Assembly (NCBI GenBank): GCA_018831195.1
Contig: JAHJDP010000028.1
Coordinates: 62,001 to 126,000 of the forward strand
Length of the DNA stretch: 64,000 bases
From: Candidatus Eisenbacteria bacterium
GTDB lineage: Bacteria; Eisenbacteria; RBG-16-71-46; CAIMUX01; JAHJDP01
Direction of reading: 5' to 3'
Shown here piece by piece: positions 23,914 through 32,974 of the stretch. The notes beneath the pieces were generated by a model that was given only the letters and a program-made list of their open reading frames with translations, did no database searches and was not told the origin of the DNA. Each line of letters starts with the position of its first letter. Position 1 is the stretch's first letter. Position numbers and translations under genes: made by a program.

Positions 23914-24769
23914 GATCAGGCCCTCTCCTTCTCCGCCCGATGATAAAGATGAGGTTTCCGAGAATGATAAACCCAACGATAACAAGATGGCCCAGACTCT
24001 GGGCGTCCATCCCCTTAACGCCGGATCCCGGTTGCCGCAGAAGAACCTCGTACTCGGCGGCGCCGGCAAGGCCTCCGAGCAATCCGGCCAATTGCCCCGA
24101 TTGAATGTAGGGATAGAATTCCGGGGCACTGACGGCTGTGACACCGGCCACGATCCGGATATCGAACCGGCTCTGAACCTGCTGCACCCACTCTTTCGTC
24201 CCAGGATACCCGGCTGAAACATTAAAAATCAGATCAATATCATGAATCGTCTCAATCCCTTCCATCATGGGAATCGAGCCGACCGGCGTTCCCCGATAAT
24301 CGGCCGGGAAGGTCTCGGGGATCGATTTCCCCAGGGAAACCATGACAACCTCGCGTCCTTCCTTAAATCCCAAATTTACAAAATCGACGCCGTAAGTTTT
24401 GTTGTACTCCCCGATGCCGATATCCCGGAAGGCCTCATCAACGAGAGGCGGCGCGGCAGGCCATAAACATCCGGCCACGACTTTCAGATTTTTGCGGAAC
24501 ATGTGGCGCATCCCGGCTTCCATCATTGGATACAACTCGGGCATTGAGCCGGGATCCAGATCGGCCGCCAGATAAACAACCGAACCCACGGGCAGAGCCT
24601 CGACCGCTTCATAGAGGGTCACTACTTCTTTGCTGGGTTGAATGGGAAAACCCATGGGGAAAAAGAGGGGAATCGCGACGGAGATGAATATACAGAGGAA
24701 GATGATGCGGCGGTCCATCTCCACAATGGTGACGAAGCGATCCAGCGCTTTTCCCAGAAAGCCGCTCAT
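23906..24769 (-). CDS. Bitopic membrane protein of the MutL/DUF6754 cluster
   Basis: 287 residues. One membrane helix near 20-40 (IIFLCIFISVAIPLFFPMGF), a ~200-residue soluble domain, and a second helix near 260-278 (GHLVIVGFIILGNLIFIIG) followed by a basic tail (RRRRGPDHD), which puts both ends in the cytoplasm. The soluble part has an alpha/beta feel, with repeated hydrophobic strand-Gly patterns: GSVVYLAADLDPGSMPE, KVVAGCLWPAA, FVNLGFKEGREVVM, DIRIVAGVTAVSAPEFYPY. No named family recognised. Overlaps the neighbours by 4 and 8 bases. Length and layout suit a structural or ligand-binding subunit. Confidence 0.77.
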   Translation of the reverse strand: MSGFLGKALDRFVTIVEMDRRIIFLCIFISVAIPLFFPMGFPIQPSKEVVTLYEAVEALPVGSVVYLAADLDPGSMPELYPMMEAGMRHMFRKNLKVVAGCLWPAAPPLVDEAFRDIGIGEYNKTYGVDFVNLGFKEGREVVMVSLGKSIPETFPADYRGTPVGSIPMMEGIETIHDIDLIFNVSAGYPGTKEWVQQVQSRFDIRIVAGVTAVSAPEFYPYIQSGQLAGLLGGLAGAAEYEVLLRQPGSGVKGMDAQSLGHLVIVGFIILGNLIFIIGRRRRGPDHD

Positions 24770-25389
24770 GATCCGCCGCCCAGGACATTGCGTTCAATAC
24801 CCAGGACAACCTTCATCCCGGTGGAGATCGCTCCCAGCGCCGCCCCGATCAGGATGGCCCTTTTGGCGGCGAGATTCGGATAGTCCATGATGTAGCTGGT
24901 GATCCCGGGAAGTCTGTCCCAGATTGCGGCCCCGATGGGCACCCGGCCGATCATGACGATCACGGCCACAATGGCCAGCAATCCGGCCTCAAATTTGCGG
25001 ATGCGAAAAGCCCGGAAGGCGGCGGAGGCGATATAGAAGGCCAGGAGGCTGAACATAGTGCCCTGCATCGGAACATAGGCATTGATGTAAAGATAGTTAA
25101 AGAAAGATTGCTCGCCGATCCCCCGCACGATACCCAATAGAGCCATGACGACGAGACCGACAATAAGAAAGATTGAATAGGGCCAATCCTTCTTTTTTGT
25201 CCGGATTTTATTAGCGTGAATCCTCGCCACATTGAGCACACCCAGGACAATGGCGGCCGCCGCGACAATGATGGTCCATTGCTGGAATTCAGAACCGATA
25301 TTGGTAATAAAGGGGTGCCGCACGAAAAACTCAAGAATCATGAAGATCCCGAAGATCATGGTCAGGGCCAATGGCACTTCACGGCGCAT
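24766..25389 (-). CDS. Multi-pass membrane protein of the MutL/DUF6754 cluster
   Basis: 207 residues with about five helices: LALTMIFGIFMILEFFV, WTIIVAAAAIVLGVLNVA, YSIFLIVGLVVMALLGIV, MFSLLAFYIASAAFRAF, AGLLAIVAVIVMIG, and a C-terminal segment (AILIGAALGAISTGMKVVLG). A basic cytoplasmic loop HANKIRTKKKDW lies between helices two and three. No enzyme motif seen. It follows the DUF6754 gene by 4 bases and overlaps the next gene by 4 (ATGA). Role unknown. Confidence 0.77.
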   Translation of the reverse strand: MRREVPLALTMIFGIFMILEFFVRHPFITNIGSEFQQWTIIVAAAAIVLGVLNVARIHANKIRTKKKDWPYSIFLIVGLVVMALLGIVRGIGEQSFFNYLYINAYVPMQGTMFSLLAFYIASAAFRAFRIRKFEAGLLAIVAVIVMIGRVPIGAAIWDRLPGITSYIMDYPNLAAKRAILIGAALGAISTGMKVVLGIERNVLGGGS

Positions 25390-25393
25390 CCGA

Positions 25394-26227
25394 TCACCTC
25401 ACCTGGAACCAGTCACCCAAGGACGCCAGATCAAAGGTGCTTAGAATGACACCAATGATAAGAAGCAGCATGATACATAGTTTCATGAAGTCAGTGGCCT
25501 TCAATGTTCCGAGGAGATCAGGCTCCCGTGACAAGTAGGCCGAGGTCGCAAAGAACTCCTCGCCGATTAATGTATAATCACAGGCGACAACAAAAAACGG
25601 CAATTGATGAATGTTCGCCGTCCCCGCGATCTGAATCGCTCCCGTGGAGAAACCTGTCTCGGCCAGAATGAGGCTCTCGGCATAAAATGACCCGAGAAAA
25701 AGATTCGCGGCGGGTTGCTCGCGAAGCATGATGCCGTTGACCGCCGCCGTGAAAGCGAACTGCTCGTCGGAGAGGTACCGGATATTGTCGCGATTAAAGG
25801 CTTCCGGCCGGCCCGCGGTCATATACCCCGCTTTGACGGTCTCTTCGGCCAACGGGACGACAAAGGCCCGGCAGATCGGAACCACGAGAGGCGTTTCATA
25901 TTTCGCCACCATTTGAGCCACATTATTGAGAATGACCATGCTGTAGATGGTTTGAATATTGTTCGCCTCGTCGATGCCCGGGACATAAAGAACGGGCTTC
26001 CCCATCTCTGTAGCCCGTCCCACCGCCTCCTCAATGGCATCGAGACCTGCAATCCGTCGGATCGTCGTGAAATGCCCCCTCTTCGTCAACTCGACAAAGA
26101 GAAGAATCGCCAGTACGAAGATAACAATCGGTAATAGAACATTGAGCCGCCCCGGATCAAACCAGAGATTTTCGGGCGCGGCTTCGGCCGTGGATTGGAT
26201 GAGGAGCGTGATAAATCCGAGATCCAT
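25394..26227 (-). CDS. DUF6754-type membrane protein
   Basis: 277 residues. N-terminal helix LLPIVIFVLAILLFVELT (about 30-47), a large soluble middle domain and a C-terminal helix (KLCIMLLLIIGVILSTF). The middle has conserved-looking segments GKPVLYVPGIDEANNIQTIY, YETPLVVPICRAFVVPLAEE and SFYAESLILAETGFSTGAIQ. I recall this as the DUF6754 family, whose genes occur beside GlmL/MutL-like genes in several deep-branching phyla (memory, not checked). The start overlaps the preceding stop by one base (TAATG). Both termini appear membrane-bound with the domain on one face. Confidence 0.75.
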   Translation of the reverse strand: MDLGFITLLIQSTAEAAPENLWFDPGRLNVLLPIVIFVLAILLFVELTKRGHFTTIRRIAGLDAIEEAVGRATEMGKPVLYVPGIDEANNIQTIYSMVILNNVAQMVAKYETPLVVPICRAFVVPLAEETVKAGYMTAGRPEAFNRDNIRYLSDEQFAFTAAVNGIMLREQPAANLFLGSFYAESLILAETGFSTGAIQIAGTANIHQLPFFVVACDYTLIGEEFFATSAYLSREPDLLGTLKATDFMKLCIMLLLIIGVILSTFDLASLGDWFQVR

Positions 26228-27354
26228 TACTCCTCGATCATCTCGATATTGGCCCTCGGTACCGTGGCTTCCACTCCATCATGGAAGCGCACCTTGAGAA
26301 CCCTCACCATCGTCTCCGATGGGCGTTTCTGCAAATCTGATGGAAGCTCCGTCACCTGGCCGATCTTGCCGAAGTAGGGCGCTCGGATGGCTCGAATCAG
26401 ACTGCCTTCCCTCACACCCAGCACGGCATCCGCCTTGACGGCATCATCCGTACTGAGGATTTCGCCGAGAGAAATTACGATCTCCGGCCTCATTACGCCG
26501 GCCCGGATTTGGGTCGCACCGTTAACAGAGACTTTCTCACCTTCATGATCCTTGAGCAGCCGGAAGGTCCGATCGGCCATATTCATTGTGCCGAAACCTT
26601 CGGTCACCACAAGAGTGGCGCCGATCTTCTCGGTTCCGGTGATGGCGACACCAAGATCGTATCCCAGGAGGTTTCTTATATCGGAGGCGTCATACCCTCC
26701 GATAACGACCGCGCGGACCCCCATATCACAAGCCTTCCTAAAAATATCGACCGTCACTCTCGAACCGCCGACGATAACCGTTCCCAAAAGATCACCCTTC
26801 AGATGTTTCTCTTCCAACTCCTCTGCCGGGTTGTCGACCAAGATACGGAGAATGCCGGATGTCTCACCGCCGACGCCGAAAATCCCCTGGATAAAGGCCC
26901 CCGTTGATTCCACGATAACCCCTTCTTCAGGGATCACTTCAGTCACGATGCCGTCGATATAGGCATCAACCTCAACGGGAATCGGTGGTTCGCGGATGAT
27001 CACCTGGCCGGTGATGGTGGAAATGCTCTCCATGGTTCCGTTACAAGGGGATTTACATTGGCTCTTGAAGATTCCAAAGAAGCTCTTGCTCAGAGCGATC
27101 GGTTCATCCTTGACGACGGTATCACCTTCCTTTTTAAGCATAAACTCTTTCAGATCGGCTTGATGAACACCGAGAATACTGGCCGCTTTCACCGGTTGCA
27201 CATTGCCTGGCAGTTCCGTGCGAGCCACGATATCTTCCGCGGCGACCTTCTGGCCCTTCTCCACCAAAACCTCTCCCTTTAACGGGAGCCGCCGAACCTT
27301 GTGGATCAGAGTTTTTCCCGCCACCCTCAATCCGGGAGTATATGCATGTGCCAA
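26227..27354 (-). CDS. Barrel-sandwich/KOW-like protein of the MutL/DUF6754 cluster
   Basis: About 375 residues, soluble. The N-terminus (TPGLRVAGKTLIHKVRRL, then LVEKGQKVAAEDIVART and EGDTVVKDEPIAL) has the double-hairpin look of a biotinyl/lipoyl-type barrel-sandwich like that of RnfC or NqrA, but without an attachment lysine motif. A middle alpha/beta part (TVIVGGSRVTVDIFRKACDM, VRAVVIGGYDASDIRNLLGY) follows, and the C-terminus (YFGKIGQVTELP ... RVLKVRFHDG) resembles a KOW-like beta unit. The likely start is TTG 27354, because AAGGAGGAG lies eight bases upstream; the frame opens at 27405. It overlaps the DUF6754 gene by one base. It could couple a carrier or redox step to the membrane proteins; speculative. 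Confidence 0.7.
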   Translation of the reverse strand: MAHAYTPGLRVAGKTLIHKVRRLPLKGEVLVEKGQKVAAEDIVARTELPGNVQPVKAASILGVHQADLKEFMLKKEGDTVVKDEPIALSKSFFGIFKSQCKSPCNGTMESISTITGQVIIREPPIPVEVDAYIDGIVTEVIPEEGVIVESTGAFIQGIFGVGGETSGILRILVDNPAEELEEKHLKGDLLGTVIVGGSRVTVDIFRKACDMGVRAVVIGGYDASDIRNLLGYDLGVAITGTEKIGATLVVTEGFGTMNMADRTFRLLKDHEGEKVSVNGATQIRAGVMRPEIVISLGEILSTDDAVKADAVLGVREGSLIRAIRAPYFGKIGQVTELPSDLQKRPSETMVRVLKVRFHDGVEATVPRANIEMIEE

Positions 27355-27473
27355 GACCGACTCCTCCTTCTCAAAACCGGTGAGGCCGTACTCAGCGGCC
27401 CTCAACGAACAACTGAAAAACCATGCCTCTTACAGAACGAAACCAAGAACCCCGCCCAGGTCCAAACTCAGAA

Positions 27474-29294
27474 CTATGCTTCCGGGTAAAGATCCATCGC
27501 CTTCGACCACTCTTTCAGCTTGCGGACGCGCATCTCGTTTTCCTTTGGCGGCTCGAAAGGTTGACGACCGCGGCAATCAAAGATGAGACCCGAAACTCCG
27601 CCACGCAGCGTTGATTTGCGGCTCTTGCCCTTACCCATTCCGACATCGAATCCCCCGGCGGGATGCATGGTGACTTCCGCTTCATCGCCAGGATCCAAAG
27701 GAATGCGCAGGATATTGCCGAAGGGGATATCGATTGTTTCTTCACGGCCGTCGGGGAATTTCACCACCACGTTCAGGCATTTCTGCATATCCTTGCCCGT
27801 TCCGATCGGCGCGATGCAGGTTCCCAATCGGATAAGGCAATCTTTATCAAAGACCTGCGTCGCCGCAGCGGGGTGAACCGAAGCCAGGACGCCGAGCTGC
27901 GGCATCATGAAGATGGAGTCGACCGCCAGCTCGGTCACCTTCTCGGGGAGGAAGGCATCGATCAGCATGGCAGCGGCTTGAACGCGGCGCGGCGCATGTG
28001 AAAGACAGCCGCCACTGCCGACCAGCAGATCGAGATCCGACATATTGATCAGCGTCGCCCCGGAACCGGTCTGCTCAAAAGTGTCGCTGATCGTCCGCTC
28101 CTTTTGTACACCCTTCAATCCAACAGCGAGGGACTTATGCTGCTCAAAGGCCAAACGAAGCGCTTCACGCGCAATCGCCTGCTCGACCATCAACTCTTCG
28201 AGTGTATCGGGAACCGACGTCGGGCGGATCATCTTGTTCTTGATCCGGTTCTGCAGATCCTTTTCATCCATGGCAAAGGGAATCCAGCGCAAAACATTGG
28301 GAACACCCGCCTCGACCAATACATTCGATACCGAATAAGACATACCGAGGTTGGCGCTCACCGTCCGGTTAAAAACATTCTGAAAAACACTAAAGACATC
28401 CGTCGTCGCCCCGCCGATATCGACACCGAGAACTTCGATCCCCTGCTGCTCTGATATGGTCTGGATGATTGACCCAACCGCGGCCGGTGTCGGCATGATC
28501 GGTTGCGGGGTCCAGGACATGAGTTTGTGATACCCGGGAGCATGTGACATCACATGTTCCATGAACAATTCATGGATCTTATGACGCGCCGGGCTGAGAT
28601 TCTCCCTCTCCATCAGAGGGCGGATATTTTCAGTGATCTCCAAAGCCGTCTTATCGGCGAGTCGGTCCTCGACCGGACCGATCGCATCTTTATTGCCCGC
28701 ATAGATGACGGGAAGCTGGTAAGCCCGTCCCAACCGTGGTTTGGGATCGGCCGCTGCGAGGATCTCGGCGAGTTCGACGACGTGTGTCGTCGTCCCCCCG
28801 TCAACCCCTCCCGAAAGGAGGATCATATCCGGACGCAGGTCACGAATCCGGCGGATCTTCTCATGAGGCAGCCGGCCGTCATTCGAAGCGATCACATCCA
28901 TCACGATCGCTCCGGCGCCCAAAGCCGCTCTCTGGGCCGACTCTCCGGTCATCGATTTAACGACACCGGTGACCATCATCTGCAAACCGCCTCCGGCGCT
29001 CGATGTGGAGAGATAGATGTCCACACCCCTATTGCCGTCTCTCGGTGTGATGATTTTCTCGCCATCGAGGATCTGGCGACCTGAAAGTTCCTCAACCTCC
29101 CGAATAGAGTTGAGAACCCCTCGTGTCACATCTTCAAAGGGCGCCTCAACGGTTGTCGGCGCTTCGCCTCTCACGATGAGACGGTACCCATCCTCGAGCT
29201 TATCGATGAGAATGGCCTTTGTCGTTGTTGATCCACAGTCCGTGGCCAAGATCGTTCGGATCTCTTCCGGCATCATCTCCCCCACCATCTCCAT
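27474..29294 (-). CDS. MutL/GlmL-family ASKHA ATPase
   Basis: 606 residues. Two actin/Hsp70-like phosphate-binding motifs, ATDCGSTTTKAILIDK (about 17-32) and LGVDIGGATTDVFSVF (about 289-304), identify the glutamate-mutase-L (MutL/GlmL) family, which includes presumed reactivating chaperones of B12 glutamate mutase (family knowledge). Further family stretches: STSSAGGGLQMMVTGVV, LLSGGVDGGTTTHV, LVGSGGCLSHAPRRVQA. A basic glycine-rich segment MGKGKSRKSTLRGGVSG lies near the C-terminus. No GlmS/GlmE mutase or cobalamin gene is nearby; instead it is embedded in a membrane-protein operon, so the mutase role is doubtful here. It overlaps the upstream gene by 22 bases; starts at 29294, 29276 and 29273 are all possible. 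Confidence 0.88.
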   Translation of the reverse strand: MEMVGEMMPEEIRTILATDCGSTTTKAILIDKLEDGYRLIVRGEAPTTVEAPFEDVTRGVLNSIREVEELSGRQILDGEKIITPRDGNRGVDIYLSTSSAGGGLQMMVTGVVKSMTGESAQRAALGAGAIVMDVIASNDGRLPHEKIRRIRDLRPDMILLSGGVDGGTTTHVVELAEILAAADPKPRLGRAYQLPVIYAGNKDAIGPVEDRLADKTALEITENIRPLMERENLSPARHKIHELFMEHVMSHAPGYHKLMSWTPQPIMPTPAAVGSIIQTISEQQGIEVLGVDIGGATTDVFSVFQNVFNRTVSANLGMSYSVSNVLVEAGVPNVLRWIPFAMDEKDLQNRIKNKMIRPTSVPDTLEELMVEQAIAREALRLAFEQHKSLAVGLKGVQKERTISDTFEQTGSGATLINMSDLDLLVGSGGCLSHAPRRVQAAAMLIDAFLPEKVTELAVDSIFMMPQLGVLASVHPAAATQVFDKDCLIRLGTCIAPIGTGKDMQKCLNVVVKFPDGREETIDIPFGNILRIPLDPGDEAEVTMHPAGGFDVGMGKGKSRKSTLRGGVSGLIFDCRGRQPFEPPKENEMRVRKLKEWSKAMDLYPEA

Positions 29295-29653
29295 TTCTGC
29301 ATGGCGGCGCCCTTCTTCAGCACCCGGGTCGCCTGCTTTTCTTCCTTCATCTTCCGACGGATTTCCTTTTCCCGCCTGTCCTGCTCACGATCCATCTTCT
29401 CGATGATCTGAATCATGCGCTCCACATTGGACCGGTCCTCCATCATTCTGGCGAACTGGTCATACTGCGGCAGCGTAAGAAACGCTTTAACAAAAGGTTC
29501 CATGAAGACCAGCGCCTGACTTCCGATGAAGGAGAGAGGCTTTGCTGATTCCAGGAAAAAAACGGCCGGAACGCCCATCCGCATCCGTACGATCCGTCCG
29601 GCAACCGATTCCAAGAGTTTCTCATCAGCAGGGGCGAGACCGGTTTCTTTCAC
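29273..29653 (-). CDS. Small helical protein of the MutL/DUF6754 cluster
   Basis: 126 residues, soluble. The first ~75 residues include an apolar stretch (VPAVFFLESAKPLSFIGSQA). From ~80 a long, strongly charged helix predicted as coiled coil runs to the end (MIQIIEKMDREQDRREKE, RRKMKEEKQATRVLKKG), finishing aromatic-basic KWRWWGR. No family recognised. GTG start at 29653 overlaps the preceding stop by 4 bases and its end overlaps the MutL-like gene by 22, so it is translationally coupled on both sides. Possibly an adaptor between the ATPase and a membrane partner; inference only. Confidence 0.72.
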   Translation of the reverse strand: MKETGLAPADEKLLESVAGRIVRMRMGVPAVFFLESAKPLSFIGSQALVFMEPFVKAFLTLPQYDQFARMMEDRSNVERMIQIIEKMDREQDRREKEIRRKMKEEKQATRVLKKGAAMQKWRWWGR

Positions 29654-30087
29654 GATGTCTCCACAATCCGAACTTCCGGACCAATCCGGGACCGGATGAA
29701 ATCCATAACGAGATCCCGATTGCCCGCGAAAAGAATCCGGCTGGCCCGGTAGGGTTCCATAAAGGCCCTGCCTTCATAGGGACTCAGTGTAGCACCCCGC
29801 CGGTCGACATAAACGGTCCGAAAAGTATCCCAGCCTCTAAGGCTCTTTGAGAAACGTTTTCTCACTTCCACTCCGTCCTCCCCCAAACGATACGTTGTCG
29901 CAAAGAAGAAAGATTCCAGGGAGAGAAACAGGACCAAGAATCCGAATATACCCCAATAACGAGATCTCATCCAGATCCCTACAGCGATCGAGAAAATTAG
30001 AATGAGAGCCACAACAAGAACTCCCCGAACCGGCCTGTTGGAAACCGGACGAGCCTTCCAGATCATCTCAGGCGGTCTCTCCGGCAT
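29650..30087 (-). CDS. PH-like (bPH-type) membrane protein of the MutL/DUF6754 cluster
   Basis: 145 residues. Two helices separated by a tight turn (VLVVALILIFSIAVGIWM and YWGIFGFLVLFLSLESFFF), then a soluble beta-rich domain: TTYRLGEDGVEVRKRF, WDTFRTVYVDRRGATLSP, MDFIRSRI. This matches the layout of small bacterial proteins with a PH-like (YdbS/YdbT-type) domain after a helical hairpin. It overlaps the gcvPB end by 20 bases, which directly ties this uncharacterised cluster to the glycine-cleavage genes. Confidence 0.7.
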   Translation of the reverse strand: MPERPPEMIWKARPVSNRPVRGVLVVALILIFSIAVGIWMRSRYWGIFGFLVLFLSLESFFFATTYRLGEDGVEVRKRFSKSLRGWDTFRTVYVDRRGATLSPYEGRAFMEPYRASRILFAGNRDLVMDFIRSRIGPEVRIVETS

Positions 30088-31534
30088 CCTCAGGCTCCCA
30101 GCGCAGCTTCAACCTTCTGGCGGCTGCCGCTTCATCCAGACGGCCCACAGGAGTCTCCGTAGGCGCATCTTTAAGTGTTTGAGGAGTTTCCACCGCCTCC
30201 TTGGCAATTTGCTTCAAAACCGCCGCATACCGCTCCAGGGTATCCTGCCGCTCGGATTCGGTGGGCTCCACCATCAACGCCTCATGCACGATAAGGGGGA
30301 AGGATACGGTCGGCGCATAAAAGCCGAAATCAAGGAGGCGTTTGGCGACATCCGTATTCCGAAGCCCCTTTTCCTTTGGAATCCTTGGAGTAATGACGAA
30401 CTCGTGCATGCAGGGACCTGGACGGGCCGGCGAATAATCTTCCTTCACCAGATGCAGCAGGTAATTGGCATTGACGATCGCCGCCCGGCTGATCGCCGCC
30501 AAACCCTCGGCCCCGAGCGTGCGCATGTAGGCCCATGCCCTGAGAATCACACCCACATTTCCCATGAAGGGATGGATCTTCCCCACACTCTTGGGTCTGT
30601 TCCAATCGAGGGCATACCCTGCCCCCTCCCTGATCACTCCAGGAATGGGTAGGAAAGGGATCAGACCGGCCTTGACCCCGATCGGTCCAGCCCCCGGCCC
30701 CCCGCCGCCGTGCGGTGTGGAAAATGTCTTGTGCAGGTTAATGTGAACAATATCCGCCCCAAGATCGCCGGGACGGGTCCATCCAACCAAGGCGTTCAGA
30801 TTGGCGCCGTCCATATAGACCAAGCCGTCGACTTCATGAATCCACCGGGCGATCGTCGGCATATCCCGTTCAAAAATACCCAAAGTATTGGGATTGGTAA
30901 TGATGATCGCCGCCGTTTCGTCGTTGATCTTTTCACGCGTCGCTTCCAGATTTATCCGGCCGTCGGGCCCCGAGGGGATTTCCACCGGTGTAAATCCCGC
31001 GACGGCAACCGACGCCGGATTGGTTCCATGCGCCGAGTCGGGGATCAAAACGGTTTTTTTGTTCAACCCTCGATCTTTATGATAGGCCGCCACCAGCTTC
31101 ATGCCCAACATTTCCCCCTGCGCCCCGGCGCTGGGCTGAAGGGAGAGAGCGTCCATACCCATGATGTGGGACATCTCTTCGGAGAACCGGTATAACATTT
31201 CAAGCGTCCCTTGGCATAGTTCAACTGGGGCGCATGGATGAAGCCCGGCAAACCGGTTAATGTTGGCCAGATCTTCGTGCACCTTCGGGTTGTACTTCAT
31301 GGTACAAGAACCCAGAGGGTACATTCCTTTGTCCACATGAAAATTGAGCGCCGAGAGTTTTATATAATGCCGGACAACCTCGGATTCGGTCACCTCAGGC
31401 AACCGCGGCGGCTTCGAACGGCGGTGCCTCTCGGGAATCAGATCGTCAAGGGCGGGTTTATCGCCTCCATCCTTTGGAAATGAATGGCCCCGATGATCTT
31501 TCCGGGATTTTTCAAAAATCAATTCGACATTCAT
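30068..31534 (-). CDS. gcvPB: Glycine dehydrogenase (decarboxylating) subunit 2
   Basis: 488 residues; PLP-bearing half of the split P-protein that decarboxylates glycine and hands aminomethyl to GcvH. PLP lysine K269 lies in HINLHKTFSTPHGGGGPG. Other family stretches: DKGMYPLGSCTMKYNPK, LQPSAGAQGEMLG, PDSAHGTNPASVAVAGF and ITNPNTLGIFE. Start ATG 31534 overlaps the gcvPA stop by four bases (ATGA), so the two subunits are coupled. Its end overlaps the PH-like membrane gene by 20 bases. Confidence 0.97.
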   Translation of the reverse strand: MNVELIFEKSRKDHRGHSFPKDGGDKPALDDLIPERHRRSKPPRLPEVTESEVVRHYIKLSALNFHVDKGMYPLGSCTMKYNPKVHEDLANINRFAGLHPCAPVELCQGTLEMLYRFSEEMSHIMGMDALSLQPSAGAQGEMLGMKLVAAYHKDRGLNKKTVLIPDSAHGTNPASVAVAGFTPVEIPSGPDGRINLEATREKINDETAAIIITNPNTLGIFERDMPTIARWIHEVDGLVYMDGANLNALVGWTRPGDLGADIVHINLHKTFSTPHGGGGPGAGPIGVKAGLIPFLPIPGVIREGAGYALDWNRPKSVGKIHPFMGNVGVILRAWAYMRTLGAEGLAAISRAAIVNANYLLHLVKEDYSPARPGPCMHEFVITPRIPKEKGLRNTDVAKRLLDFGFYAPTVSFPLIVHEALMVEPTESERQDTLERYAAVLKQIAKEAVETPQTLKDAPTETPVGRLDEAAAARRLKLRWEPEDAGETA

Positions 31535-32883
31535 GATGCAAGAACCCCTTCCAATGCGGCGGCGTATTGTTCAACTTCATCGTCGGTCCTTTTCTCCGTG
31601 ACAGCGACGAGGAGCCGGTTGGGGTGGTCTTTCCAAAGCCGGGCGCCGGGGACACCGGCAAGGATCCCTTCCCTTCTATAAATCTCCAGTACAACTTCCT
31701 CGGCGTCCCGGGGGAGCTCGAGCAGGAATTCCCTGAAGAACGGGCCTGCGAAGGGTGCTGTGACACCGGGGATTTTCAGCAGCCGCTCCCGGGCCCGCCA
31801 AGCCTTGCGAAGGGAGAGCTCGGCCATCTCACGCAATCCGACGGGACCCATAAGGGAAAGGGAGATCAGCATCGCCAGGGCCACAAGATTGCTGTTTGTA
31901 CAAATATTCGATGTGGCCTTCGCCCGCCGGATATGTTGTTCGCGGGTTTGAAGCGTCAGCACAAAACCCCGCTGGCCGCGCGTATCGGTAGCCTCGGCGA
32001 CGATCCGGCCGGGCATTCGGCGCATCATAGAGGAACGCGTGGCCATGAATCCAATAGCCGGTCCCCCGTACGAGGGAGAAATCGCCAAGGATTGCCCCTC
32101 TCCAATCGCCGTGGTGGCGCCCCAGGAACCCGGCGGCTCGAGCAGCGCAAGGGATACGGGATCGACCGAAGCGACGAGATGCGCGCCGGTTCCTTGAACG
32201 ACCTCACCCAAGGCGCCGGTTTCTTCAAGAAGGCCATAGACATTCGGATGTTGAACAAGAACCGCGGCGACGTCTGAGGTGATGGCGCTTTTCAACTCCG
32301 CCGGATCCACTCGTCCCTTCAACGACGGCAGGGTCTCCAAAACGACACCCGGCGTGCCGAGGTAGGTCTCCACGACCCGGCGCCAGCAGGGATTGAGTCC
32401 CTCGGAAACAAGTATCTTGTTCCGGCGCGTTTCACCCAAGGCCATCCAGAGCGCTTCGCCGCAGGCCGATCCGCCGTCATACAGTGAGGCATTGGCGACA
32501 TCGAGACCTGTCAGTTCACAAATGGCCGTCTGAAATTCAAATATAGACGCAAGGGTTCCCTGGGAGACCTCGGCTTGGTAGGGCGTATAGGCCGTTGCGA
32601 ATTCCGATCGCTGAATCATGTGCCCCACGGCGGCGGGGTGGTCGTGATCGTAATATCCCGCACCGAGAAACGAGGGCACGACAGCCGCATCGTAGTTTTT
32701 TCTCGAGAGTTTATTGAATAACCCCTTCAATTCCGATTCCGAAAGCGGGAACGGGAGATCGAGGGTTTTTTTAAGACGCTGATCCTTGGGGATTTGTTCC
32801 AAAAGATCTTCGAACGAGGCGACGCCGATCCGGCTCAGCATCACCTCTTCTTCTTTTTGAGTGTGTCCCACGCAATGGTTCAT
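31531..32883 (-). CDS. gcvPA: Glycine dehydrogenase (decarboxylating) subunit 1
   Basis: 450 residues; the non-PLP partner half of the split P-protein. The N-terminus (HTQKEEEVMLSRIGVASFEDL) aligns with the family opening, supporting ATG 32883 with AGAGGA upstream rather than the internal ATG. Other landmarks: FLGAGYYDHDHPAAVGHM, YTPYQAEVSQGTLASIFEF, LASVDPVSLALLEPPGSWG, ISPSYGGPAIGFMATR. Split P-proteins are usual outside proteobacteria and plants. 91 bases after gcvH. Confidence 0.97.
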   Translation of the reverse strand: MNHCVGHTQKEEEVMLSRIGVASFEDLLEQIPKDQRLKKTLDLPFPLSESELKGLFNKLSRKNYDAAVVPSFLGAGYYDHDHPAAVGHMIQRSEFATAYTPYQAEVSQGTLASIFEFQTAICELTGLDVANASLYDGGSACGEALWMALGETRRNKILVSEGLNPCWRRVVETYLGTPGVVLETLPSLKGRVDPAELKSAITSDVAAVLVQHPNVYGLLEETGALGEVVQGTGAHLVASVDPVSLALLEPPGSWGATTAIGEGQSLAISPSYGGPAIGFMATRSSMMRRMPGRIVAEATDTRGQRGFVLTLQTREQHIRRAKATSNICTNSNLVALAMLISLSLMGPVGLREMAELSLRKAWRARERLLKIPGVTAPFAGPFFREFLLELPRDAEEVVLEIYRREGILAGVPGARLWKDHPNRLLVAVTEKRTDDEVEQYAAALEGVLAS

Positions 32884-32974
32884 CGGATCCTCTAATCATG
32901 ATGGGTTCGGGTGCCGGGACTTGTGTTAGCTCCTGCTCAGGATGCTTCAGATGATTGAGGGAAAGGCCTGTGGA

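Noticed and set aside
27474-29294. Calling the MutL-like protein a working glutamate mutase component
   Set aside because: No mutase subunits or B12 genes are adjacent and the context is membrane proteins, so only the fold/family is claimed.
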